Below, piece by piece: positions 10,265 to 21,333 of a stretch of 64,000 nt of DNA. The translations under genes and the position numbers were made by a program. Numbering within the stretch: the first letter of the stretch is position 1; every line of letters begins with the position of its first letter. Below the pieces are notes generated by a model, which did not search any database, had not been told where the DNA came from, and worked only from the letters and a program-made list of their open reading frames with translations. The stretch is from Humulus lupulus (lineage: Eukaryota; Streptophyta; Magnoliopsida; Rosales; Cannabaceae), in assembly GCF_963169125.1 (NCBI RefSeq), contig NC_084794.1, forward strand, positions 76,047,665 through 76,111,664. Reading direction: 5' to 3'.

Positions 10265-12482
10265 TACTTGTGATTAATTGTTGAGGCCACATTATAATGT
10301 GGATTTGTTCGAGATATTCGGCATGAGACGATCTCTAAATATAAACTATCGGTTTGGTCATAATAGGTTTAATCTCGGGCTCGGGGTGAGTCTCGGTGTA
10401 TTTCGATGATTAGAGCGTTACCGGGAATTAAAGGGTAACGGGATAAGAATAATTGGTATTTGAGAATATTGAGAATAGTGGGAATTGGAGAGCATTAATT
10501 ATGATTAACGAGATAGGTTGAAAAGGGCGGTTTTACCCTTGGGAGTCTTTAGAAGCTTTTAAATGACCTAGGGGAAAAATAGTCATTTCACCCCTAGGAT
10601 ATATATGACCTTGGTAACCTGTAGAAAGAATAGAGTAAAACAGAGCCAAGCTTCTTCCCCCACGTTCATCATCTCTCATTTATCTTCCTTGGAGTTCTTG
10701 ATCCCAAATTGAAGAATTAAGCTAGGAAATCAAAGCTTGGAGGTGATAGACTTAGCTCAACCATTGAAGAGGACTTAGATTCAAGCTTGAGGTAAGGTTG
10801 TAGTCTTATTTTATAGTGTTTTACCCTATTTTTGAGCTGGTTTTAAAGTTTGGAGTTTTGGTAATTGAATGGGGAATTTGAGGAAGTTTTGATTGGTGTA
10901 AAGCTTGGGTTTTTTATGGTTATATGGTGGATAAGTTGTGGTAATAATTGGTGGCATTGCTTAGTGATATTGGGAGAGTTTTTATAAGGTTTTGGAATAT
11001 GTTTAAAGGAGAAAAATAGAGGTTTTTGGATGAATTTTGGGTGGGGCCGCGACTCTGTTCTAGAGCGCCGCGACCCAAGCTTGTTGAAGAAGAAGGTGGT
11101 GCTGAAGAGGCCTAAGGGCCGCGGCGCTTGAGGCAGGTTCTTGAGGTGAGTTGCCTCTATTTCTTGGGAAGGCTGCAGCGCTAGAGGGCCATCTTGGCCA
11201 AAAGTATGTTTTTGACTTAGGGATTCAAACCTTAGGCCTCGGGATCAATCCTACTACCTGGTTTAGTGGGATTTGATGTCCTGGAGGCTAGGTCTTGTTC
11301 TAGGAATATTTTATTATTCATTTTATTGATGGAATCCTATAATTGGTTATGACCAGGTAGCCACTAAGGGAAAAAAAGACAGATCTTTCTCAAGGGTCGT
11401 TCTTATATTAATTCTCACTCGAACCAGAGGTAAGAAAATTGCACCCCATATGTGACATGCATGGTTGTTCATAAGGCATGTTGATTGTGTAAATGTGGAC
11501 ATGGATTAATTGTTTAATGCTTAGCAAATCTTGCTCACTTGTTCATGGTACTGACTAATTAGTCAGAATTGGCAAAGGTGTCAATATCAACTGTGAAGCT
11601 GGGACTTATTAGTCAAGTTCGACAGTGGTACTGGGCACTGGTCAGATAGTGCTGACTCATAAGTCAGGACGGCCTTAGTGTGCTCAACGCAAGCCAATAA
11701 AGATTAGATCTAATTGATATCTGCATTAAATGACTCAGAAGAGTGTTAATGCAGGGTCGACCTCAAGTTCAATGAAAACTAAAAGCGCTTGTGTGACTTA
11801 CCCATCAGTCACTCATCTGTTAAGTTAGAGACTTACCCATCAGTCTCTCATCTCTTTAAGCTAGTGACTTACCCATCAGTCACTCATTTGTTAAGGCTAG
11901 TGACTTACTCAGTAGTCACTCATCTGCTTAAAGCAGTGACTTGCTTGTCAGTCACTCAGTATGGTTTATTAGAACCTCAAGTGATACTCACTCATCTGTT
12001 TAGAGCTATAAGCTCTGTGTGATTATAATAATAATCAGTTGTTAATATCTATATGCATTACTGTGTTTTCTTGCTGGGCCTTGGCTCATGGGTGCTATGT
12101 GGTGCAGGTAAAGGGAAAGAGAAGCTCACCCAGCCTTGAGTGGAGAGCTTAGGTGGTGATGTGTACATATGCGGCCGCTTGACCACCACGACCAAGGTGT
12201 TCTCAGAGGAACTAGGGGGTTTACCCTATTTTTGCCGCTTAGGTCGGCGGGTTTGTAAATTTGAAACAGTAATGACCATTTTGAGTTGTAAATAACTTGT
12301 AAAAGATTTTATGGGCCCATGAACAGTTTTATGTACTTAATAAAATATATCCTTTCCTTTTTGTTGATTTTTCACCTTAGCCTGATAATAACACTTAGAA
12401 GCACATTTTTAACCAAAGGACTCGAGTAGCGAGTCAAATTTCTGGTTCACCGTAACTGTTTTGGGGTAACCAGGGCGTTACA
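10265..12482 (+). mobile_element. Long-family LTR, copy L2, 5' part missing
   Basis: It ends CCAGGGCGTTACA like copies L5-L7. Its interior follows the family (GAGGCCACATTAT, GGCATGAGACGATC, a GTAAGG site at 10792, a CCGCG-rich stretch near 11045-11120). The first roughly 150 bases, including TGTAATGCCCC, are absent because A's LTR abuts here. The simplest reading is that A inserted into this LTR and the missing start lies left of A, outside the window. The following five bases, GATGT (12483-12487), would be the target duplication. Confidence 0.8.
11793..11970 (+). repeat. 36-bp tandem repeat inside LTR copy L2
   Basis: Five units start near 11793, 11828, 11864, 11900 and 11936. Each has the pattern GTGACTTACCCATCAGTCAC followed by TCATCTGTTAAG or close variants. 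Related single or paired units occur in the other LTR copies, so this is a local amplification in one copy. Confidence 0.85.
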
Positions 12483-12717
12483 GATGTGGACCGTCCGATC
12501 AAACTAGTGCAAGATCCGAGGATGGTATTTCGAAAGACAAAACAGCGGTAAAAAGGTGGCCAGGCCATTAATGCAAACCTCGAAACCTGAACAGACACTA
12601 ATCGCGGGGTACCACATGTCCAGTACTCAAGTAATGGACAAACATGGATAATAGCGACAGAAGTTTAAAAGTCCGCGCCGTGTAAGTCAAAAAATGACAT
12701 CATAGAACACGAGCAGG
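12483..12717 (+). mobile_element. 3' untranslated remnant of Tat element C
   Basis: Non-coding sequence leading into a polypurine tract and LTR. The last 45 bases (AATGACATCAT, then ACGAGCAGGGACTTGG) match the corresponding stretch of element B read on the minus strand (19539-19600). This identifies it as the 3' end of a related element on the plus strand. The rest of C would lie left of element A, off the window. Confidence 0.7.
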
Positions 12718-12732
12718 GACTTGGGGGGCAAA
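12718..12732 (+). promoter_or_regulatory. Polypurine tract of element C
   Basis: GACTTGGGGGGCAAA lies directly before the LTR start TGTACATCC. It is nearly the same as B's terminal tract at 19539-19556 (minus). Confidence 0.75.
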
Positions 12733-13472
12733 TGTACATCCTGAAATTCAGCACGAGTCTTTTAGACAGCTCGGATACAGCTGTCTAGCCCATAACTATA
12801 ATAGACGACCCACAAGTTCACCTTTCCTCTGTAAAGACAGTGCGATTCCCCAGGTAAATAGCACTAGCTGATGAGTACAAAGCAATAGGCATGAGCTAGG
12901 AACACTTATGAAGCATGGCATCCAAGACACGAGTTGATGCTATGCTCAGCTCAGGGTACGCTAACGATTTACCATGTCAGACATCACATGTCCGTTTATC
13001 CCTGAATTCTCGGACACGTAATATAATCGTGCATAGTCAAACATCACATGTCCGATTATGCCAGATGACCCATGATCAGTTTAACCTAATGACTAGACCA
13101 TAGCTTAATATAAATTGTAATATTCATCATTAGTGCAAGACAGGTCATAGGAGGGATTTAGATTCACGTGATGGCCCCAGTGCCTACCCATGACTTGTTT
13201 TCTATAAATACCAAGAACTTGGATAGGGTAAGGGGTTGGTTTTTCTCTGTAATGCAAATACTCTGTCAAAATATAGAGAGATATACAGTAATAAAATAGG
13301 CTCGTGGACTAGGGGGATTTTAACCTCCGAACCATGTAAAAAGGAATGAGCGTTCTTGATATTTCGTTTCTAGCATTTTTAAGTTTCATTTTTCTTATTA
13401 CGGTTTATCATTAAGCACTAATCTATCCCAGCTAATTACGTAATACACTATTGGCAATAAACCACGTCAACA
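12733..13472 (+). repeat. 3' LTR of element C
   Basis: It starts TGTACATCC after the polypurine tract and ends CCACGTCAACA. Similarity to B's LTR is clear around the promoter and downstream: TATAAATACCAAGA at 13203, the GGGGTTGG motif, then GTGGACTAG and GGGATTTTAACC. Length is 740 bp against 773 bp for B's LTR. The following bases AACTT are the expected target duplication. The 62-codon open frame at 12915-13103 is probably chance. Confidence 0.8.
13203..13210 (+). promoter_or_regulatory. TATA box in LTR of element C
   Basis: TATAAATA in the same context as in B's LTR (followed by CCAAGA). Confidence 0.55.
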
Positions 13473-14720
13473 AACTTTAAACCATTTTTCATCATTTTTA
13501 AAAGAATAACACACTCATAGTCACAAGATTCACATTAGAAAACACCTAAACAGAGAGACACATAATAAAATTTTAAAAAATGTAATAGATAATGCCCAAA
13601 TTGATGGCTTTATATTGACAAAGTAAAATGAAAATAATTGTTGATTTCTATTCCTAAATTGATGAGCAAAATACTTGGAGGCTTGATGTCACCGGAATCG
13701 GTAATGTTGGATCCTGTTCACCAATGAGATTGACTTCGCCAAAATCGATTTTGAAAGGTCACAACAAATACTGCTTTTCTTGCTCAAAGCAAACACCTCA
13801 ATTTTTGATCAAGTACTGAAAATAACAAGTAAGATTACTGAAGTAAGAGCAAATTTGAAAACTAATCTTAAATTAAAGAATATATAAATTGAAAAGAAAA
13901 ACACTCATCGGAAACAATGGCGCTAATGGTGGTGGTTTGGGATTCAGGAGTGAGGAGTGACGATTGACCGTCAAACCAAGTACCTGAGCAGATAGATGGA
14001 TCAGATCACTGGAGCAAGTCACCTGATCATGTTTACATTGATGGAGTAGGTCACCATTGTATCTGATCTTGTCAAAGAGTGAAGAAACAATATAGTCAAC
14101 GTGAATTTATGATTGGATCGTTGGTGAAGAATGTAATTTTTTACTGGGCCTTTATTGACTTTATAATTTTAAGCCCATTTTTAAAAAACCAAAAGCTTCA
14201 GTACATAGTACATAATACATTATGGAAGCATTTGATGAATTCATACTCGTTATTGAGGCTCTCCAAGTACATTGACTTTGGTGATTTAAGAAAATGAAAG
14301 TTAGCGGCTGAGGACTTTTATGGCAAATAATATTGATCCATGGATTTTGATTTTGATTTTTTGCGAACAAGAAGTACGTAGTTGATTTTATATTTTTGGG
14401 ATTGTAAGATTTTTTAACGGTTCCCTTAGAATTATCATCATAACTCATTATCTGACTACATCCAAGGCAGGCAATAACAAGACGTCGCAGGTTTTGTTCT
14501 TCCTTGCTCATCTTCTAATCATGTGACATTCTTCATGGCATGATGGCCTACCACAATTATTCTTCGTTCAAAATCAAATTTTGCTAATTTAGCTCCATTC
14601 GATTTAAAATCTTTATGTCTAATCTGTGGCCCATGTCATTCTTTCATACTTGGGACAAGTATTTTAAGTACACCGTCTTTACATCTTCTCGCTGTTATAT
14701 TATTTTATAATATAATGTTT
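13473..14720. other. AT-rich unassigned sequence
   Basis: No recognisable domain. The longest open frame is a 116-codon minus-strand frame (14161-14511) with low-complexity composition and no motif that I know. It could be a diverged gene fragment or host intergenic DNA between element C and the copia element. Confidence 0.4.
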
Positions 14721-15813
14721 TAGATTAAATAAATGTGACAAATAGTGTCACATGTTGTAACATACAAATGGGAGTTACAACATTTTTTATAGTGTGTAAT
14801 ATAAATGTGTAACATATTTGAGAGTTACATTTTTAGTAACAAATTTGTAACTCTCAATTATTGCCCATTATTGTGTATATTTCTTGTTACACAATATTGA
14901 TTTGAATTTCTCAAAGCCATAAGTGAAATGACTATTGGAGACTTGGTTTTAACCCTTATAATGTGTTTGGAGCTTACAAAATCAATTGGGAGTAGCTTGG
15001 AACCATTTGGAAAATTGCACAAAATTTGTGCTAAAAAGAGGTTGTGGCTGCGGCCACTGGTGTTCCAGGCCGTGGCCAGTGAGGCTAGCAGCCAAAGCCA
15101 ATTTTCCAATTCAATTTTGAACGGTTCCAACAGTTCATGTAACTCCCAAAACTCATTTTTAATTCCATAAACATCCAATTAAACATTGGTAACATCCATG
15201 GGGGATGGTGGAATTTGAAATTAAAATTGTGTCTCCAAACTCTATAAATAGGAGCCTATTGCTCACTTGTAAGACACAATTTATTCTATCCACTAGAGCA
15301 CTTGGCTAGAAAAAACCTAGAGGCTTGATAATTCCACAAAACTATTTTTAAATTGCGAGAGTTCCCTTAGTGCTTGAGTTAGGGGGAAATAAGCTTTTAG
15401 ACAAAGGTTTCAAACCTTGTTGAAGTTGGTGATCCCCAATACTCTTCACTTTGGTGGTGTGAGTGAGAGTAACTTTTCTTCTTATTCTTGTTTTTATTTT
15501 CTACTATTTCTTTTTCATCTTACTCTTCTTTTTTATTTACTTTTATTTCTTGTTTAGAGTTGTAATCTTTTATTTTCTTTACTACAAACAATATTACTTT
15601 ATTTGTAACTTTTGTTTAGAGTTGTATTCTATTATCCTCTTCTACTTCTTCTCTTATTCTATTTGTAATTTTTAGTCATAGAGTTGTAACATAATTTATT
15701 AAATCCTTGTTTATTTGTATATTTTTCTTAGAGTTGTGAGGGGTTTTTACCATTTCCATTGAAGCAATTTAATTTTTTTTAACATTCAAAAGATTACTCC
15801 TTTGTTTGTTTCA
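14720..15813 (+). repeat. Copia element 5' LTR and leader, edges unresolved
   Basis: This stretch precedes a copia gag and holds a promoter-like TATAAATAGGAGCC at 15243. It then has a T-rich leader with about four imperfect repeats of TTTAGAGTTGTA (15550-15740). I could not find a clean TG..CA boundary, the common primer site TGGTATCAGAGC, or a second LTR, because the 3' end is lost. AACTCTC and GAGAGTTAC near 14820-14860 form a small inverted repeat. Confidence 0.5.
15243..15250 (+). promoter_or_regulatory. TATA box of copia element
   Basis: TATAAATA followed by GGAGCC, about 570 bases before the gag ATG. This is typical of copia LTR promoters. Confidence 0.5.
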
Positions 15814-16660
15814 ATGGAAGGTGAGACTATCAAAATCATGAACCAAGACCTAGTGAGGTTGGATAGGTTTGATGGATCCAATTTAACTAGATGGCAAGAC
15901 AAGGTGAGGTTTCTCTTGACCACTCTCAAGACCGCTTACATCCTAGAGTCCACACTTGAACCTCTCTCAACGCCATCCGACAAGGGCACTCCCGAGGTGG
16001 TGGAGAAAAGGAGGATGACGGTGGAGGGCAATCTCCTTTGTAGGGGTCATATTCTCAACGCCCTATCGGATAGGCTCTATGACCTCTACACTGAGACCAA
16101 GTCAGCAAATGAGATATGGGATGCACTTGAGACAAAATTCAAGGCGGAAGAGAAAGGTACCAAAATCTTTTGATTTCTCAATATATCGATTTCAAATTTT
16201 TTTTGGTGATAAACCTATTCTTCCTCAAAAACCTGAGCTACAAATAATTGTTAACAAATAGAAATTTTTGAAGATTAAGCTTCCCGAGGCCTTTCAATTT
16301 GGTGCTATAGTGGCAAAAGTACCACCAACTTGGAGAAGATATAGGAAAAGAATCCTTCATAAAAATGAGGATTATTCTTTTGAGGAATCCAAATGCATAT
16401 TCGAATCAAGGAGGAATCGATATGTAGAGACAAACTTGTGGAGGGGTCTATTGGAGAGACTTTCAAAGAAAATACGGTGTCACAACCAAAACATCCCAAA
16501 ACCAAAGGAAAAGGCAAGAAGGGTAATGAGACATCTTTGGGTCCAAAAACCAATCCAAACAAGTTTAAGGGTGAGAAAGGTCCTTGCTTTGTGTTTGTGG
16601 GAAAAAGGGTCACTATGCTAGAGAGTGTAGGCATAGAAAATACCAACAAGGACCAAAGGT
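15814..16660 (+). pseudogene. Copia gag, frameshifted
   Basis: The start ATG at 15814 (MEGETIKIMNQDLVRLDRF) opens a copia-type gag: FDGSNLTRWQDKVRFLL, then LYTETKSANEIWDALETKF. The frame ends at a stop at 16171-16173 and continues broken through 16174-16580. A nucleocapsid zinc knuckle, C-VCGKKGHYARECRH, is readable near 16585-16640 in yet another frame. Gag packages the element RNA. At least two frameshifts and several stops show it is dead. Neighbours are protease and integrase in copia order (gag-PR-IN-RT-RH). Confidence 0.8.
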
Positions 16661-17046
16661 AAATGCAACTCAAGAGGAAAATATAGTTGCTACCCTTAGT
16701 GAGGTGAATGCGATCCAAAGCAAGGTGAAGGGATGGTGGTATGACACATGTGCTACCGTCCATGTCACCTATGAAAAATCATTGTTCAAGACCTTTGAAG
16801 AGTCAAAGGGAAACCATGAGATTCAAATGGGAAATGAGGGAAAATCCAGGGTACTTGGCAAAGGTACCAATATTTTTCACCTTTGGCAAGAAAGTCACAT
16901 TAGTGAATGTGCTTTATGTTCCTTGAATGAGTAGAAACTAGGTTAGTGGTGATTTTCTTGGCAAGCTCGACATTAAAGCCATTTTTTAGTTCGGTAAACT
17001 TATTCTTACAAAAACCAATGTATTTTTTGGAAAGGGGTACTCTTGT
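16661..17046 (+). pseudogene. Copia protease remnant
   Basis: WWYDTCATVHVTYEKSLF at about 16732-16790 aligns with the copia protease active site, which normally reads DTGA or DSGA followed by a Thr/Ser-x-His. Here the glycine is Cys (DTC), which should abolish catalysis. The frame stops at 16932, and the following 110 bases are decayed up to the integrase start. The protease would mature the polyprotein. Confidence 0.65.
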
Positions 17047-18050
17047 TTGGGTATCGTTAAGTTGTGCACCAATGATGTAATTTTCAATGTTATCAATAAA
17101 AATGCTAATTCAGCTTATATTGTTGAGTATTATTCTTTATTTTTATGGCATCTTAGACTATCTCATATAGGTTTTTCAACCATGAAAAGAGTAATAAAAT
17201 GTGGTATGATTGTATACAATATTAAAAACTATGGAAAATGTGAAACATGTGTTAAGGAAAAAATAATTAAGAAACAATTTCCTAGTGTAGAAAGATCATC
17301 TAATTTACTAGATTTAATCCATAGTGATCTTTGTGAATTAAATGGTGTTTTAACTAGAGGTTGTAAAAGGTATTGTCTTACTTTTATAGATGATTTTAGT
17401 AGATATACCTATGTGTTTCTTTTAAAGCATAAAGATGAGACTTTTGATGCTCTTAAAGTATATAGATTAGTAGTTGAAGATTAACTCACTAAAAATATTA
17501 AGGTGCTAAGAAGTGATAGAGGAGGAGAGTACTTCTCTAATGAATTCAATGAATTTTGTAAAGAAAATGGCATAATTTATTAGTGCACTGCTCCTTATAC
17601 ACCACAACACAATGGTGTTGCTGAAAGGAAAAATAAGACTTATGTAGAGATGATAAATTCTATGTTGGTGTTTTCTAAGTTGAACTTCAACTTATGGGGT
17701 GAAGCGTTGTTAACTGCTTGTCACATTCTTAATCGAATACGGATGAAGAAAAATGAGATATCTCCATATGAGTTATGGAAAGGAAGAAAACCCAACATAG
17801 GGTACTTCAAAGTGTGGGGGTGTCTTGCATATTGTAAGAAAAAAGAACCTAATAGAACAAAGTTAGGTTCAAGAGCCATAAAATGTGATTTTGTTGGTTA
17901 TTCCAACACCAGTAAAGCTTATAGGCTATTAGACTTAGAGTCTAATGTTGTGATTGAATATAGAGAAGTTGAATTCTTTGAGAACATGTTATGTGACAAC
18001 AATTCTCAAGCTTCAACATCTCTAAAGGAAAATTCCTATTGTACTTCTCA
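17047..18050 (+). pseudogene. Copia integrase, two in-frame stops
   Basis: The zinc-binding HHCC block (LWHLRLSHIG ... KCETCVKEK) is at 17140-17260. Core residues are in [19 protein letters not shown] and GVAERKNKT. Then comes the copia signature WGEALLTACHILNRI and the C-terminal PYELWKGRKPN ... VWGC ... FVGYS. In-frame stops fall at 17482-17484 and 17581-17583, but the reading frame otherwise holds to about 18050, so decay is by point mutation. It would have integrated copia cDNA. Confidence 0.85.
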
Positions 18051-18900
18051 TTGAGGATGAGCCTAAGACTTATAGAGAAGCCATGCAATCAAGAGATAGT
18101 GCATTTTGGAAAGAAGCCATCAATGATGAGATGGACTCCACCCTTTCCAACAATACTTGGGATTCGGTAGACCTCCCACCGTGGTGTAAGCCAATTGGGT
18201 GTAAATGGGTATTTAAGAGAAAATACCACACTGAAGACACTATCCAAACCTTTAAAGCTAGATTAGTAGATAAAGGGTTTAGGCAAAATGAGGGTGTTGA
18301 TTATTTCGACACCTATGCATCTGTTCCAACAACAACTTCTATAAAAAATTTGTTTGCTTTGGCTTCTATACACAACTTGTGTGTTCATCAAATGGATAAC
18401 ATGACGACATTTCTTAATGGTGACCTCAATGAGGAGGTCTATATGGAACAACCCAAAGGGTTTGTCCTACCAAGATATGAACATAAAGTGTGTAGACTTG
18501 TAAAATTCTTATATTGATTGAAACAAGCTCCTAGGAAATAGCATGAGAAATTCGATCAAGCCATTATGTCTAATGGGTTTAGGCATAACAATGGAGACAA
18601 GTGTTTGTATTCCAAAACTTGTAAGGGAAATGTGATCATTGTTTGCCTATATTTGGATGACATGCTTATTATAAGTGATAGCATGAAAGGGGTAGAAGAA
18701 ACAAAGAGGTTTATATCATCAACCTTCAAGATGAAAGATCTTGGAGAAGTTGACACCATACATGGAATCAAAGTGAAGAAACATAGTGCAGGTTTTGTGT
18801 TCGAGCAAGCGCACTATATTGAGAAAGTATTGAACAAATTTAATCATCTCAAGGTTAAAGATGCCAATACTCCCTTCAACCATAGTGTAAAACTATAGAA
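18051..18900 (+). pseudogene. Copia reverse transcriptase
   Basis: Recognisable blocks: FWKEAINDEMDS, KPIGCKWVFKRKY, FKARLVDKGF, VDYFDTYASV, QMDNMTTFLNGDLNEEVYMEQP and the active site YLDDMLI. Motif positions match copia RT, with both aspartates kept. Stops at 18515-18517 and near 18539 interrupt it, and the second part resumes at 18566. In the VKTAFLNG-like block MTTFLNG replaces the usual text (K to M, T to T). RNase H follows. Confidence 0.85.
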
Positions 18901-19091
18901 GAATGAAGGAAGAATGGTGGCTCAATTGGAGCATGCAAGTGTTGTAGAGAGTCTTATGCACGCCTCCCAATGTTCTAGACGTTATATAGCATTTGCAGTA
19001 AGTAAACTTAGTAGGTTTACAATTAATCCAAGTGTTGATAATTGGAAGGCTATTGGGAGAGTCCTAGTTTATCTCAAGAAAATCTCTTTAT
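18901..19091 (+). pseudogene. Copia RT-RNase H junction, cut off
   Basis: ESLMHASQCSRRYIAFAVSKLSRF and WKAIGRVLVYLKK correspond to the copia YxxRPDI-xxV and WKAxxRxLRYLKGT region before RNase H. The copia similarity stops at 19091, where LTR sequence of element B begins. RNase H and the 3' LTR are missing, so a deletion or rearrangement joined the two. Confidence 0.75.
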
Positions 19092-19538
19092 CCTTCACGT
19101 CATCTCTGTGACACTGATGATTAATTCCCAAAACCTTATAGTGAAGTGTGGTCTAATCAATATGTAAGGATGGGTAATGGGCTGCCTGGCCCAAATCAGA
19201 TACGGGGTCCGAATGCGCACGTTTATACTGCGCATCCAAGAAATCAGAAATAAAACAGACATGGGATGTCTGATATATGCACGTTTATATTGCGTGGTTG
19301 ACTTTACAAAGATTCGAGTGTCAGATCTCTGCCGAATCATGAGCTTAATGTGGCGCCAGCTTGTGACACTCATACTGCTGACACGATGCCTCCGAGTGGC
19401 AGTTCACTCTTTGATCAGCTTGGGCTGGACAGATGGAGGCCCGTAACAAAACAGCTCCGGGTGGACAATTTACACGGGGCAGATCGAATTAGGCCCTTTT
19501 CTAGCTCGCCAATAGTGCGCGGATATTTAGGGCATACA
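19092..19538 (-). repeat. Partial 3' LTR of element B
   Basis: It aligns base for base, with scattered differences, to 30603-31057 of the 5' LTR (CTTTATCCTTCACGTCATC through AATAGTGCGC/TGGATATTTA). It ends ATACA at 19538, directly beside a polypurine tract. The LTR portion matching 30285-30602 is absent. Several differences between the two LTRs point to an insertion that is not recent. Confidence 0.85.
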
Positions 19539-19556
19539 TTTGCCCCCAAGCCCCTG
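19539..19556 (-). promoter_or_regulatory. Terminal polypurine tract of element B
   Basis: The minus strand reads CAGGGGCTTGGGGGCAAA directly before the LTR start TGTATGCCC. It primes plus-strand DNA synthesis in LTR elements and agrees with C's tract. Confidence 0.75.
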
Positions 19557-20572
19557 CTCGTGACCCATGACGTCATCTGTGACCTTCACAGCGGGGGCTT
19601 TTAAGTTTCCCTTTCGACTCTTCATCTCCCACCCACTACGTTGGTATCAGACATGTGGAGCGTCGTGGTTGACGACTGTTCGGTTTCTGAGAATTTCATT
19701 AAATGTCCTAGCCTGCTTTCGGTTGTCATTTTGCCACTCGAGTTATGACCCTCGTATCTCGCATTAATCTGATCGAACGGTTCTCGTTCCTTTATGTCTC
19801 TTACGTATATATAAGGTTGGCCATCTTTTGTATTAGCCACCCTTCATTTGAATTTTTTTCCTCATTTTCTCTCCTTTATAGTCTCAGAAGTTTTTCTTTT
19901 TTCGGTTATCATCCTAGAGATCCTTACGCTCTCACCACAAGAGTTTCTTCACCAGTCCAGCTTTAAAGACTCCACCAGGACTCTGATTCCTACGCCTTTT
20001 GCGACTTTCACACGAAAAATACACTGTACATCCTCTTCCTGTTGCATGTTTTGATCTTTCTGTTTCTCTGTTAGGTAAACATCTTTCTTGGTCGCACACT
20101 GTAGGTTGTTTTTGGCTGGATTTTTGTGCATAGGTTTTTGGTGCATAGGTTTTGATCCTAGGCATATCGACTATTTGAGAACATGTCTAGGAACATGATG
20201 CTTAGGACAAGATAAATTTTGGGTAATTTTTCTGGGTAGCTTTAGGGAATGCCTGTTTGGAAAGGGGTAGGTGAGAGGTTTCTAGGGTGCAAAACCGGGT
20301 AGCTTAGGGGTCACGCTTCCTAGGCGGTTTTGCTTTTTAAAACTTTCCCTCCAAGGAAAGCATTATTCTGACCCTCCTGACACACAGATCCCGAGCAATC
20401 AAGAATCTGTTGGAAACATGGATGCGTGATCATGGCAACGCGTGGCTTCACACACCACGGGCTGAGATTACTTCAGCCTGTGTACGAAAATCACTTATCG
20501 CGCCATATTCCCTTTTCTATTTTTAGGTTGCCTATTTAAACTTTTCTTCATTCTTGTTCGTTAGGCGACCAG
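19557..20572 (+). promoter_or_regulatory. Promoter and 5' leader of the antisense gene in B
   Basis: No open frame of note. Plus-strand features that could drive the antisense gene: a perfect TGACGTCA (bZIP/CRE-type palindrome) near 19568, TATATATAA at 19806-19814, then a pyrimidine-rich leader (19850-19890). A splice-acceptor-like TTCTTGTTCGTTAG precedes the ATG at 20573. This is inference from motifs; a 5' intron in the leader is possible. Confidence 0.45.
19806..19814 (+). promoter_or_regulatory. TATA box candidate for antisense gene
   Basis: TATATATAA followed by GGTTGGCC, about 760 bases before the ATG at 20573, on the strand opposite to gag-pol. Confidence 0.4.
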
Positions 20573-21248
20573 ATGGGACCCAGGAAGAACGTACCCAAGA
20601 AGAGCATGGCTGGCTCGTCATCCCAGCAGGCCAGCAAGGGGAAAGGGATTGCGGTGGATTCTCCCATCCCCCACTTCGGTCCCACGGTGGAGAAAGAGGT
20701 CGAGGTGGGACCTGACGCCTTCTTCGAGGTAGAGAGGATAGTCTCGAAGATTACGACCCAAAGGAGGGTCAACAAGATCCTGCTATCCCATAACATCAAA
20801 ATTGGGATAGGCGCTCTTGTTGCTTGACATGCCCTCGAGGGCGAGAGGAGTTGCACGCCTCTCGACGAGGAGTTTGCAGCTTGGAGCGATGAACACCTCA
20901 AGGCTGGGGCCTTCCTACCTCTGGACCAGTACTTCGCGGATTTCCTGAATTACGTGAAGCTGGCTCCCTTCCAACTGCCCCCTAACTCATACCGTCTGCT
21001 GGCGGGGCTGAGGTGCCTCTTCTTAAGGCACGAGTGGGAGGCCCCTACACCAGCGGACATCCCTTTCTTATTCTGCCTCAAAGCCAGCCCGGATCAACGG
21101 GGGTGAGGTGACGGGTTCTACTATTTGACCCGTTTTCCCAACACTACCGCAGTCATCGAGCTGCCCAGCCACCCCAACGACTTCAAGGACCATTTCTTCA
21201 TGTCGACCGGGTTTCGTAACTGCGAATACCACTACTTAAACCATCCTC

Positions 21249-21333
21249 GTAAGTTCTCTCTATTCTCAGCTCGCAAAATCACCATATTGCTTTATTTCTT
21301 TTTGCACGTATTGACTTGAACATCATCATGCAG
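21249..21333 (+). other. Intron 1 of antisense gene
   Basis: 85 bases, from GTAAGTTCTC to ATCATGCAG. Removing it joins CEYHYLNHP to IFVRKAKLVTLGG in frame (phase 1), which supports real splicing. Confidence 0.65.

Noticed and set aside
15463..15675. 70-codon Phe/Tyr/Leu-rich open frame before copia gag
   Set aside because: It lies in a T-rich leader with short repeats. The apparent membrane protein is a composition artefact.
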